The notes below the pieces were generated by a model, which worked only from the letters and a program-made list of their open reading frames with translations, made no database searches and was not told the DNA's origin. Of a stretch of 64,000 nucleotides of DNA, positions 7,118 through 16,100 are shown one piece after another. The number at the start of each line of letters is the position of its first letter. Position 1 is the first letter of the stretch. The stretch covers positions 1-64,000 of the forward strand of contig JAFDZV010000013.1 in assembly GCA_018266795.1 (NCBI GenBank), in the 5' to 3' direction. This stretch comes from Bacteroidota bacterium. GTDB taxonomy: Bacteria > Bacteroidota > Ignavibacteria > OLB7. Made by a program: the position numbers and the translations under genes.

Positions 7118-9592
7118 CTACATCCCCATTCCCGGACGGCTGCCCGTATCGGGATGCGATTCATGCTGCTGGCGATGCTGTCCCGGATTGCCGAAGGAGT
7201 AGCTGAATGTAAGGCTGAGCGTACGCGTGTTCCACTTCTGCGTGAACACTTCGTGGAAGCCGCTGTAGGTGTGGTCCACAGTGAACTTCATCTGCTTGAA
7301 CGGATCGCTGAGCTTCAGGCCAAGCGTTGCACGGTCGCCCAGCAGCTTCTGCGTGAGCGCGACATCGCCGGACTGGAAGGAGCCGATCTGCCCGCCCGTG
7401 ATGTCCATCGGTGCACGATAGAAGTAGCTGACCTGGAGATCCAACCCGGCCAGGAGCGTCGCTGTGACGTTCCCGCGGAACGACCATATCAACGCATCCT
7501 GTTGCGATACCGCATCGATGTTGGTTGCATCGTAATGGAACTGCGAGGCATCGGTTGCCACGAACGCGCTCAACCAGTTGCCGGCACGGTACGTTGCCAC
7601 CGCACTTGCGCCGAAGCTGTGCGAGCTCTGCAGATTCTTGAACGTGAGAATCGCGAGTCCCGTGGAGTCGAAGCTTTCCCAACGGCTGATCGCGTCCGTG
7701 GAGTGGCGGTAGTACGGATTCAGCGAGAGCGATCCGCCGTCGAAGAACCAGGCCACCGTGAAGTCGTAGGAGTCGATATACTCCGGCTTGAGATACGGGT
7801 TGCCCACACTCCGGAACGTGGGATCGTCGAACTCCGGCGTCGGATTCAGCTGCGACGGCTCCGGGCGCTGTATGCGGCGGCTGTAGCTCGCCTTCATCTG
7901 CAGTTCGTCGGCCGGCTTGAAGCTCACGAATGCGCTCGGGAACAGACTGAAGTAGTTGTTGTCGAACGTCTGCCCCGTGGTGTTGAGACTGTACGTTGTC
8001 ACCGCCTGCTCCGCGCGCAGCCCGGCCTCCAGGCTGAAGAGTCCGATGTCGTGGCCGTACGTGACGTAGACCGCATGAATCGCGCGATCGTAGGTGGAGG
8101 CGCTGGCGGAGGCAGCTTCGTTCACATACTGGCCGGTCAACGTGTCCAGCCCCTGCGCCGAGTAGTTGTCCTCCATCCGGAGCAGGCTTCCCTTGTAGCC
8201 TGCCTCCATACGTCCGTTCTCTCCGATCGGCCGGTTGTAGTCGATCTGCGCCGAGCCGTCGCGGAACGTATTGTCGCGATCCGTCTTCCGAACGTCGTGC
8301 GCACCGGGAGCGGGCGTACCGTCCTGCGCAAGCGCGTAGGTATCGTAGGTACTCGCATCCTTGTTGTTGCTGGTGCTGCCGCGTACCTCCACGGCCAGTT
8401 CCTGCTTCCCCGGATCCACGGTCCACTTGTAGCCAAGGCGAAGCTCGTCGCTTCCTCCGGAGTTGTGATCGCTGAATGCCCGCTGGCTGCGATCGAGCAC
8501 ATCGCCACCGGCATTGCTCTCGGCCGAGTTGATCAACCAGTTCGTTGGCGAGTTGCGCGTGTTCACGAACGCGGTGAGATTGAGCGCATGCCCCTCGGCC
8601 AGCGCATAGTCGATGCTTGCATTGAGCGTATGCGTGGTTGTGAACGTCGTATCGTGCGCTCCCTGCGTCAGCGCCGCCGGAGGCCCGGGAATCAGGCTCT
8701 CGCGAAGACGGTCGGTTGTACCGTAGCGCCGTTCGTAGAAGAAGTTGTAGTTGGCGTAGATATTCCAGGGGCCGCTGTTGTAACCGAGGTTGAGACCGAG
8801 AGACGCGTTGGGGTCCGTGCCGACCGCACCGTTCAGCCCACCGCTGAAGCCGAGGTTGTTGTTCTGCTTCAGCACGATGTTGATGATGCCGCTCATGCCG
8901 TCGGGATCGTACTTGGCCGATGGATTGGGAATCACCTCGATACGCTCCACGGCATCAGCCGGCAATCCCTTCAGGAAGGCCGCAAGCGCAACGCTGCTCA
9001 TCATGGTTGGGCGCCCGTTGATCTGCACCACGACCGCGGCGCTGCCGCGCAGGCTCACCTTGCCGTCCGCATCGACATCCACCGACGGGATATTGCGCAA
9101 CAGATCGCTCGCGCTCCCGCCGGCGGCAATCTTCAGATCGGACGTCTTGTACACCGTGCGATCGATCGCAAGCGTGAAGAACTCTCGCTTTCCGGTTACC
9201 GTCACGCCGTCGCCTACCGAAGCATCGGGCGCCAGAGCAACAGTGCCGAGCGATACGGCAGGCTCGCCGGGCGTGATGGTCAGATTATTGAATACACGCG
9301 AAACGAAGCCCACATAACTGACGCGGACGAAATAGGTTCCGGGGCGAAGCCCCGTTACCACGAAGGCTCCGCCGCGGTCGGCGATTGCGCCGGCCACCAC
9401 GGATGAATCCTTGCTGCTGCGAACAGTGATGGTTGCGCTTCCAAGCGAAGACGCATTGGTGCTGTCGCTCACCATCCCGGTAATTTTTCCCTGCGGCCCT
9501 TCACCCGGGCCGCGATGCTGCGCATACATGCGCTGAGTGGTTGCAGCCATTGCGGCAATCGCAACGGCAATCAGTAGTGACGAGTATCTCAT
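7118..9592 (-). CDS. TonB-dependent receptor-like outer membrane beta-barrel protein
   Basis: An 824-residue outer-membrane protein. The start at 9592 gives a clean signal peptide (MRYSSLLIAVAIAAMAATT, cleaved near YAQ); the frame is open 35 codons further upstream but that part is not signal-like. Domains: carboxypeptidase-regulatory-like domain (about 35-125, with GTYFVRVSYVGF), a plug domain (about 135-230, ending in VERIEVIPNPSAKYDPDG and GIINIVLK), then a long beta-barrel of the OMP_b-brl_3 type (about 240-800). The tail is rich in His, Gly and Pro. Proteins of this kind import or bind ligands with TonB energy or act as TonB-independent relatives; the substrate is unknown. It is monocistronic, with repeats on both sides. 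Confidence 0.88.
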   Translation of the reverse strand: MRYSSLLIAVAIAAMAATTQRMYAQHRGPGEGPQGKITGMVSDSTNASSLGSATITVRSSKDSSVVAGAIADRGGAFVVTGLRPGTYFVRVSYVGFVSRVFNNLTITPGEPAVSLGTVALAPDASVGDGVTVTGKREFFTLAIDRTVYKTSDLKIAAGGSASDLLRNIPSVDVDADGKVSLRGSAAVVVQINGRPTMMSSVALAAFLKGLPADAVERIEVIPNPSAKYDPDGMSGIINIVLKQNNNLGFSGGLNGAVGTDPNASLGLNLGYNSGPWNIYANYNFFYERRYGTTDRLRESLIPGPPAALTQGAHDTTFTTTHTLNASIDYALAEGHALNLTAFVNTRNSPTNWLINSAESNAGGDVLDRSQRAFSDHNSGGSDELRLGYKWTVDPGKQELAVEVRGSTSNNKDASTYDTYALAQDGTPAPGAHDVRKTDRDNTFRDGSAQIDYNRPIGENGRMEAGYKGSLLRMEDNYSAQGLDTLTGQYVNEAASASASTYDRAIHAVYVTYGHDIGLFSLEAGLRAEQAVTTYSLNTTGQTFDNNYFSLFPSAFVSFKPADELQMKASYSRRIQRPEPSQLNPTPEFDDPTFRSVGNPYLKPEYIDSYDFTVAWFFDGGSLSLNPYYRHSTDAISRWESFDSTGLAILTFKNLQSSHSFGASAVATYRAGNWLSAFVATDASQFHYDATNIDAVSQQDALIWSFRGNVTATLLAGLDLQVSYFYRAPMDITGGQIGSFQSGDVALTQKLLGDRATLGLKLSDPFKQMKFTVDHTYSGFHEVFTQKWNTRTLSLTFSYSFGNPGQHRQQHESHPDTGSRPGMGM

Positions 9593-9793
9593 TGAGTGTC
9601 CGGATTGAAATTCCCGGCGCAGCATCGGCACGCTCATGCGGGGAAGCCCTGGCGGTTCCGGCAATGAAGCGTCGCGTGCGTCGGCGTGGCACGTCACTAC
9701 GCAGCCGAACCGCTACTGTTTCACGTCCATGCGCGGCGGATGCTTCCGATGCGGGTAACCGAACGAATGGTGGCTGTTAATCGATTTTCGAGA

Positions 9794-9888
9794 AGGTGGT
9801 CAGTGGTCAGTGGTCAGTGGAAAATGCATCAACTGACGACTGACTACCAACTACTAGCTACGAACAACTGACTACCAACCACCGGCCA
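9794..9888. repeat. Family A inverted repeat array
   Basis: The left arm has three tandem GGTCAGT units (9794-9820). The right arm (9829-9885) carries the opposite-strand words ACTGACGACTGACTACCAAC and ACAACTGACTACCAACCACC. The arms are complementary in kind and could form a long imperfect hairpin between the divergent-to-tail genes. No other feature is seen in the 301-base spacer 9593-9893. Confidence 0.75.
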
Positions 9889-9893
9889 CTCCC

Positions 9894-11156
9894 CTACATC
9901 TCCTCCGTCTTCTCGCGGCGGATAAGCGCTCCAAGGCATCCAAGGCGCTGCTCCAGGCGTTCGTATCCGCGATCGAGATGATAGATGCGCAATACTTCAG
10001 TAACGCCGTCGGCAACCAGTGCGGCGAGCACCATGGCAACGGAACCGCGCAGATCGGTGCTCATAACGGTGGCGCCGGTGAGCTTCTTGCCGCCGCGAAT
10101 GGTAGCGGAGTTGTCGTTCACATGGATGTCGCAGCCCAGGCGTCCCAACTCCGGAACGTGGGTGAAACGGTCCTTGTAGATGGCATCCGTCACCACGCTG
10201 GTCCCGTTGGCGCAGGCCATGAGCGCCATCCACTGTGCCTGCATGTCCGTCGGGAAGCCGGGATATACCGCAGTCGTGATATCCACCGGCTTCAACTGAT
10301 CCGGAGCCGCGAGCGTGATCTCATCCGCATGGATATCGATCTCGCAGCCAACGTCCTCCAACTTCTCGAGCACGAATGCGAGATGGTAGGGATTGGTGCG
10401 GCGCAGTGTGCCGCGACCGCCGGTTATCGCGATCGCGGTCAGCAGCGTGCCGGTCTCGATGCGATCCGGGATCGTCTCCTCGTCTGCCGGCTTCAATTCA
10501 TCGACGCCCTCGATCGTGATGGTGGAGGTTCCGAGGCCGCCGATCTGCGCTCCCATCTTCTGCAGGAATCGTCCGGCAGCGGTTACCTCCGGCTCCATCG
10601 CCGCGTTCGTGATCGTGGTAACGCCGCGGGCAAGCGTGGCTGCGGCCATGATGTTGAACGTGGCTCCCACAGAGGCGATATCGAATGCGACGTGGGCTCC
10701 GCGCAGCCGCTCGGCGCGGGCAATGATGTAGCCCCCCTCCAGCGTGATCTCCGCTCCAAGACGCTCCAGACCCTTGAGATGAAAATCCACCGGCCGCGGA
10801 CCCCAGGCACAGCCGCCGGGGAGCGAGACCTTTGCATAGCCATACCGGGCAAGCAGCGGCCCCAGCACGTGAATCGAGGCGCGCATCTTCTTCACATGGT
10901 CGTACGGAGCCTCCAGCACGGTGATGTTCGATGTGTCGAGAAACAACTCGTCATCGTTCAACTCCGCATGCGCTCCCATCGACGCCATCAGCCGCGACAT
11001 CGTCCAGACGTCACGAATGTTCGGTGTGTTGGTGAGACGATAGACGCCGGGGGCCAGAAGCGCCGCAGGCATCAGCTCCAGCGTGGCATTCTTCGCCCCC
11101 GAGATATTGACCGCGCCATTGAGCGGGCGCCCGCCCTGAATCACGAATTTGTCCAT
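9894..11156 (-). CDS. murA: UDP-N-acetylglucosamine 1-carboxyvinyltransferase
   Basis: A 420-residue enzyme that transfers enolpyruvate from PEP to UDP-GlcNAc, the first committed step of peptidoglycan precursor synthesis in the cytoplasm. The length is normal for MurA. The N-terminal MDKFVIQGG and SGAKNATL (residues 19-26, with the substrate-binding Lys22-Asn23) match the family. The catalytic cysteine is Cys116 in GGCAWGPRPVD, so the enzyme should be fosfomycin-sensitive by type. Later family blocks include TNAAMEPEVTAAGRFL, PGFPTDMQAQWMALM and the DLRGSVAMVLAAL region. It stands alone, transcribed leftward, and is divergent from the large T9SS protein gene. Confidence 0.97.
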   Translation of the reverse strand: MDKFVIQGGRPLNGAVNISGAKNATLELMPAALLAPGVYRLTNTPNIRDVWTMSRLMASMGAHAELNDDELFLDTSNITVLEAPYDHVKKMRASIHVLGPLLARYGYAKVSLPGGCAWGPRPVDFHLKGLERLGAEITLEGGYIIARAERLRGAHVAFDIASVGATFNIMAAATLARGVTTITNAAMEPEVTAAGRFLQKMGAQIGGLGTSTITIEGVDELKPADEETIPDRIETGTLLTAIAITGGRGTLRRTNPYHLAFVLEKLEDVGCEIDIHADEITLAAPDQLKPVDITTAVYPGFPTDMQAQWMALMACANGTSVVTDAIYKDRFTHVPELGRLGCDIHVNDNSATIRGGKKLTGATVMSTDLRGSVAMVLAALVADGVTEVLRIYHLDRGYERLEQRLGCLGALIRREKTEEM

Positions 11157-11189
11157 AGGGCGGCGAAGTTACGAGATTTCGAGTAGGAA

Positions 11190-11380
11190 GTTATTGGTTA
11201 TTGGTCAGCGGCCGGTAGCAAAGAGTTGCAGGGTTGGTTCCCGTGCCTGGCACTTGGAGCTTGGGACTTGGTACGCTCGGCCTCGCATCACTGTGGGCAA
11301 TTCAAGAACCACGTACAACGAACCCCACCAACCACTAACTACTGACTACCAACCAATGACCACTGACTACCAACCACTTC
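11190..11380. repeat. Mixed family A and B repeats between murA and a T9SS gene
   Basis: Left part: TTATTGGTTATTGGTCAGCG (near 11191). Middle: family B words TGGCACTTGGAGCTTGGGAC and TTGGTACGC (near 11249-11277). Right part (about 11325-11378): ACCAACCACTAACTACTGAC, TACCAACCAATGACCACTGA and CTACCAACC. Left and right family A words face each other, as at 9794-9888. Confidence 0.7.
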
Positions 11381-11381
11381 C

Positions 11382-11410
11382 TTGAGCCGTAGCCGGACTG
11401 CCCGTATCTT
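11382..11410 (+). promoter_or_regulatory. Probable sigma70-type promoter
   Basis: TTGAGC (11382-11387), a 17-base spacer, then TATCTT (11405-11410). The start codon at 11437 lies 27 bases further on. The match is four or five of six at each box, and the position directly before a gene supports it. Confidence 0.45.
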
Positions 11411-11436
11411 GGCTCCTCTGTTCGGCACGGCTCCCC

Positions 11437-14400
11437 ATGCTTCACGATAGTCTCTCCATAATGCGTCGGTACGTCCCAGGTTGCAGGCTGCTTCATGCCG
11501 TCGCACTGTTGCTCTGCGCGGCCTCCGTGCTGCATGCCCAGGGGAGCGGCGCGGGCTTCGGGCGCAGATTCATCGTGGCATTCCCCGATACCGTTCGCCC
11601 GTCCATCGGGGGCTATGTGAATCCCGCCCGCCAGGATGCGGGCTTCATTCTGTTCAGCAATCAGACGGCGCAGGTAACGATCACGGCGCCGGGATACCAT
11701 CGCGACATCACGGTACCACCGGACGCATCGTTCACGGTCTGGCTGGCGGGGGACACGTCTGCTCCGGCCCGCTGGTTTCTGGACACGGTGAACACACCGG
11801 TACCGGAGGTCTTCACGATCACCTCGGACCAGCCGATCGGCGTGACATGTTACTACGTGACGCATCAGGGAAGCGAGGCGTTCACGCCGCTGCCGGTTGA
11901 GCACTGGGGCACGGAGTACGGCACGGCATCGCAGCGGGCGGACATCTACTTCAGCGTGGAGCCGCCGGAGGAGACGATGGACTGGGCACTGGCGCCGTGC
12001 CAGATGATTGTGCTCGCCTCGGAGGACGGCACCGATGTAACGATACACGCTCGGGCGGACATCTATACCGTAGACAAGTCCGTTGTACGCGACACCGTCT
12101 TCCATCTGAATGCCGGTGAGGCCGTGCTGGTGGAGACCGCCGCTCCGTGGGACCCGAAGGACACGTCGGCGCGCGACTTTTCCGGGACACGCATCGTTGC
12201 CAGCAAGCCGGTTGGGGTGATCAGCGGCAACACCCGCACCAAGGGAGGCGACGGAGCATATGTTGCACTCCCCTCCACGACAACGGGCAACAGCCTGGCC
12301 AACACGGCCGTTGAATGGCTTGCCCCGGCGGACTCGCAGGGAACCACCTTCGTCTATGCTCCGATCGCCAGCGCCGGCGCGGATCGCTTCGAGGAGTTGA
12401 TTCGCGTCTATGCCACTTCACCCGGCGTTACCACGGTCAATCTTTCCAACAACTATCCGCAGGCTGTCCTTCGTCAGGATTCGTTCGTCGTCTATTCCTA
12501 CTCCCGGATGAAGGCGATGCCCGGCACGTTCAGCGAGCCGTTTGCGATCCGCACGGACAAACCCGCACAGGCGACGGTTCTCACGGGCTCGTATGGCGTC
12601 GCGGTGCCGCAGACCGTGGGGGATGTTCTCTTCGAATCGTACTCGCCGGCGATGAGCCTGATGCCGCCACGGGAGTCATGGTACAACTCCGCCCGCTTTC
12701 ACTCGCCGCTCTATCCTCCGTATCTCACCCATTCAGTTCTCCTGACCGCGGACAGCACGGCCGAGCTCTGGCTCGACGGGAAGCGCATCGCCGTGCAGCC
12801 CACGCAGATCAAGGGCGCGCCGTTCATCGAGGTGCTTCTGGACGTGAGCGCAGGCGATCACTCCATCCGCTCGGTGCACGGGCGGTGCGGAGCGATCGCG
12901 TTCGGCCAGGCGAAGGGGTTGGAGGGATTCACCCCCACGGGCACACGCCGGCACGACGACGGGCCGGCACCGCCGCCGATGCCGCATCCTTCCAAGTACA
13001 CGGAGGATATCAGCATCGCGTATGCGTATCCGGTGACCGGTCTGCTGGAGGAGTCGCTGCCGAACGATTCGCTGGTCATCACGCGCAACGAGCGATGTGA
13101 CTCCGCGATCGTCTCCATCGTTCGCATCGGTGAGTCGTGGACGTTCGTGCCGTACACGGTTACCACCGATCCGGCATCGGCCAACATGAACGCGGAGGTC
13201 ACGTCGGTCTGGAACGGAGAGTTCGCCGGCTACAGAATCCGCTTCACGCCGCAGAACCCTTTGGCTGACGCGGACGGCGCGGTGATCCTCACCGCCGCCA
13301 ACGGCAGAAGCTGGCGCATCCCCTACAGCTACCGGGCATGGGCGCTCGCGGTTACGCCGAACCCGATAGAGCTTCTCGATGTGAAGATCGGCATTGAACA
13401 GACGCTCGAGCTTACGTTCACCAATCAACGCCCCTTCATTCTGACGCCGCTGGAGATCAAGCTGCGCAACGGCGCCAACGGCTTCTCGCTGCGCAACGTA
13501 TCAACCGGCATGCCGCTGCGTCCGGGCGAGACAAATACTGCCACACTTGCATTCACCGGCGCCGCGAAGAACACCGGGTACGCGGACACGCTGGAGATCA
13601 CAACGGACTGCGGCACCTTCCTGGTTCCGGTGCGCGCCCACACCGGCCCGTATCCGATTCCGGCAATCACCGGTTACGACTGGAGGGAACGTCTGGTGGG
13701 GACCACGAACGATACGCTCTCGTGGGTTTCCAACCGGGGATCCGTAGGCTACGCCATCCGTTCGATCACCATCGATGCGGACGCGGCCGGCGCGTTTGCT
13801 ATCGCCGCTCCGAACTGGCAGGCAATCGGATCGGTGGCGCCGGCGGGAACGGACTCGCTCGGCATCAGCTTCCATCCTGCAACTCAGGGGACGTTCACCG
13901 CGCATCTCGTGATGGTGACCACGGACGGCGACAGCGCCGCTGCGGAGCTTCGGGGCGTGGGCATCATGCCAGTGATCGATGCTCCCGACGTGAACGCACT
14001 GAGTCTCTGCACGGACTCCACGCTGGATACGGTCGTGATCTTCACGAACAACGGAAGCGCACAGCTTACCGTCACCGGATTCACGATCGCCGGCAGCAAC
14101 ACCGTTTCGGCCGTCATCGATTCCTCCGCCGGCCCGCTCCCGTTTCTGCCACGCATCCTGACGCCGGGGGATACGCTCCGCGTGCCGCTGCATCTCCGTG
14201 CAAACGCCGCCGGGAGTTTCGGCATAGGGATCACCGCGGGTTCCAACACGTCCGGCGGGGACAGCGTGGCGCTGGTAGGAGGCACCGCCGCCGCATGCGT
14301 ACAGCCCTTGCTGGCGGTGGACAGCCATGACTTCGGCCCGGTCTATATCACGCTCACGAAGCAGGGCTTCGTGACGCTGCGGAACATCGGAACGGTAGAT

Positions 14401-15303
14401 GCAGCCATCCGGGGAATGGCACTCGTGGATGACGCGGAGAGCTCGTTCGCACTGGCGCCGCCGGCTACACCGTTCGTGCTGAGGGCCGGGGACTCCGTGC
14501 GAATCCCGGCAACGTTCACGCCTCCAACGCGCGGGCCGAAGAGCGCGCACATTACGTTCACAACCGATGCCGGTCCGCTCCTCTCCACGCTCTCCGGCGT
14601 CGGCATCGTGCTGACGGTGCCGGCGATGATACGCCGCGATTACCATGCCCCTCCCGGCGAGGCGGTCACGATTCGCGTGGAGTTGGAGGGACGGCTGGAT
14701 ACGCTCCCCATCCACCATCTCGACATCCACGCGGAGTTCGCACCGTCGCTGCTGGCGTATCTGGCTGCCATTCCGGACAGCGCGGCGCATCGCGGCTGGC
14801 AGTGGGCTGCAACACCGGGCACGGGAGCATTGAACTGCACCATCGATCCCGGCATCGCCCCGCCCGATACGGGCACTCTCCTCTCCATCCGCTTTCTCGC
14901 ACAATTCGATCCGCTGACCAGTTCGGAGCTTCCGTTCACCATCGGAACGGACCTCCCATACGTTGATGTGGTGGAGTCGCCGGGCCTGTTCACACGCGAT
15001 CCGCTCTGCGGGCTTCTGGAGCGGTTGATCAGCTTCTCGACGAGCAACTTCGTGCTGGACCAGAACGTGCCGAATCCGCTGACAGGAGAAGGGACTATCG
15101 GGTTCGAGATCCCCTTCGAGAACGCGACGCAGCTCACGGTCTTCGATGCTCTGGGGAATGTGGCGCTCACGCTTGTCGATACCCGGTTGAAACCCGGCCG
15201 GTATGCGGCGCATATCCCGGCAGGCGCGCTCGGTTCCGGGCTGTACTACTACCGGCTCCGCAGCGGTGAGTTCGTTGCCGTCCGGAAGATGGTGGTGCAG
15301 TGA
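11437..15303 (+). CDS. Large T9SS-secreted protein with IgGFc-binding-like domain
   Basis: A 1288-residue exported protein. A signal peptide ends near VLHAQ; an alternative start is the ATG at 11461. Residues about 40-430 resemble the IgGFc-binding N-terminal domain, including SEDGTDVTIHA, AGEAVLVETAAPWDP and GTRIVASKPVGVISGN. Residues about 550-1060 hold repeated HYDIN/ASPM-like or choice-of-anchor-D beta-sandwiches (repeating GTFTAHLVMVTTDGDSA-type strands). About 1065-1190 looks cohesin-like. The last 80 residues (LDQNVPNPLTGEGTIGFEIP ... GLYYYRLRSGE) form a type A T9SS sorting domain. It is therefore surface-attached or released, perhaps adhesive. The PEBP gene follows at once. Confidence 0.87.
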   Translation: MLHDSLSIMRRYVPGCRLLHAVALLLCAASVLHAQGSGAGFGRRFIVAFPDTVRPSIGGYVNPARQDAGFILFSNQTAQVTITAPGYHRDITVPPDASFTVWLAGDTSAPARWFLDTVNTPVPEVFTITSDQPIGVTCYYVTHQGSEAFTPLPVEHWGTEYGTASQRADIYFSVEPPEETMDWALAPCQMIVLASEDGTDVTIHARADIYTVDKSVVRDTVFHLNAGEAVLVETAAPWDPKDTSARDFSGTRIVASKPVGVISGNTRTKGGDGAYVALPSTTTGNSLANTAVEWLAPADSQGTTFVYAPIASAGADRFEELIRVYATSPGVTTVNLSNNYPQAVLRQDSFVVYSYSRMKAMPGTFSEPFAIRTDKPAQATVLTGSYGVAVPQTVGDVLFESYSPAMSLMPPRESWYNSARFHSPLYPPYLTHSVLLTADSTAELWLDGKRIAVQPTQIKGAPFIEVLLDVSAGDHSIRSVHGRCGAIAFGQAKGLEGFTPTGTRRHDDGPAPPPMPHPSKYTEDISIAYAYPVTGLLEESLPNDSLVITRNERCDSAIVSIVRIGESWTFVPYTVTTDPASANMNAEVTSVWNGEFAGYRIRFTPQNPLADADGAVILTAANGRSWRIPYSYRAWALAVTPNPIELLDVKIGIEQTLELTFTNQRPFILTPLEIKLRNGANGFSLRNVSTGMPLRPGETNTATLAFTGAAKNTGYADTLEITTDCGTFLVPVRAHTGPYPIPAITGYDWRERLVGTTNDTLSWVSNRGSVGYAIRSITIDADAAGAFAIAAPNWQAIGSVAPAGTDSLGISFHPATQGTFTAHLVMVTTDGDSAAAELRGVGIMPVIDAPDVNALSLCTDSTLDTVVIFTNNGSAQLTVTGFTIAGSNTVSAVIDSSAGPLPFLPRILTPGDTLRVPLHLRANAAGSFGIGITAGSNTSGGDSVALVGGTAAACVQPLLAVDSHDFGPVYITLTKQGFVTLRNIGTVDAAIRGMALVDDAESSFALAPPATPFVLRAGDSVRIPATFTPPTRGPKSAHITFTTDAGPLLSTLSGVGIVLTVPAMIRRDYHAPPGEAVTIRVELEGRLDTLPIHHLDIHAEFAPSLLAYLAAIPDSAAHRGWQWAATPGTGALNCTIDPGIAPPDTGTLLSIRFLAQFDPLTSSELPFTIGTDLPYVDVVESPGLFTRDPLCGLLERLISFSTSNFVLDQNVPNPLTGEGTIGFEIPFENATQLTVFDALGNVALTLVDTRLKPGRYAAHIPAGALGSGLYYYRLRSGEFVAVRKMVVQ

Positions 15304-15341
15304 CGTGGGCCTGCGTCTCCATCGATACACTTCATTCCGAC

Positions 15342-15941
15342 ATGCTCATGAACATGACGACCACATCTCTGGCGATGATAGCGCTCGTTCTGGCAGGCTC
15401 GAGCTGCGGAAAGAACGCCGGCGTACGGCCGGAGCGCATTCGGCAGGCACAGACATCCACACAGTTCGCACAGACAATGGATACGCTATTTGCACTCACA
15501 AGCACGGCATTCACCGAGGGGGCGCCCATCCCGAGCCCGTATACATGCGACGACAGGAACATCGCTCCGCCGCTTCGGTGGTCCGGATCACCAGGTACCG
15601 CGAAGAGTCTGGCCCTGATCGTCGACGATCCCGATGCCCCTCACGGCATCTGGGTTCACTGGGTGCTCTTCAACATTCCGCCAACAATCAACGCCCTGGA
15701 GGAGGGAATCACCGCCAGCCGGGCGCACGCGCTGAGCATCACCAACGGGAGGAACAGCTTCGGCGAAACCGGATATGGTGGACCGTGCCCGCCGAGCGGC
15801 ACGCATCACTATTACTTCCGGCTGTATGCATTGGATTCGATGCTCCCACTGCAGGAAGGGGCCACGCGCGCCGATGTGGATGCAGCAATGAAGAGTCACA
15901 TCGTGGCCCGGACAACATTGATGGGAACATATCGGCACTGA
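15342..15941 (+). CDS. YbhB/YbcL (PEBP) family protein, exported
   Basis: A 199-residue member of the phosphatidylethanolamine-binding / Raf-kinase-inhibitor-like family. Family blocks are clear: SPYTCDDRNIAPPLRW, LALIVDDPDAPHGIWVHWVL, the GYGGPCPPSGTHHYYFRLYA ligand-pocket segment and the C-terminal MKSHIVARTTLMGTY. A hydrophobic N-terminus ending LAGSSCGKN suggests export, possibly as a lipoprotein, though the lipobox is not ideal. An in-frame GTG exists at 15300 overlapping the previous stop; I prefer ATG 15342, which places the hydrophobic segment near the N-terminus. The function of bacterial members is poorly known. Confidence 0.88.
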   Translation: MLMNMTTTSLAMIALVLAGSSCGKNAGVRPERIRQAQTSTQFAQTMDTLFALTSTAFTEGAPIPSPYTCDDRNIAPPLRWSGSPGTAKSLALIVDDPDAPHGIWVHWVLFNIPPTINALEEGITASRAHALSITNGRNSFGETGYGGPCPPSGTHHYYFRLYALDSMLPLQEGATRADVDAAMKSHIVARTTLMGTYRH

Positions 15942-15942
15942 G

Positions 15943-16050
15943 GGTGCTTGGTTCTTGGTGCTTCGTTCTTGCCAAGAGATTATGTCTTCACTGCCAAGCT
16001 CCGCAGCGAGGCGCAGCCAACCGACCGAGGTACCAAGAACCATCGCCAAG
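15943..16050. repeat. Family B inverted repeat
   Basis: The left arm (15943-15976) is a run of TGCTTGGTTCTTGG, TGCTTCGTTCTTG and CCAAG words. The right arm (16029-16050) reads GGTACCAAGAACCATCGCCA and AG, the opposite orientation of the same words. The arms flank about 50 bases of ordinary sequence and could pair. It sits between the PEBP gene and psd. Confidence 0.7.
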
Positions 16051-16100
16051 AATCGACTCTTTTTGCGTAGTATTGTGGTCTCGTTTCGAACGCATCCTCT

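Noticed and set aside
6917-9406. 829-codon plus-strand frame antisense to the TonB-receptor-like gene
   Set aside because: The minus frame encodes a full receptor with signal peptide, plug and barrel. The plus frame is Arg/His/Val-rich with no domain, typical of a GC-rich shadow.
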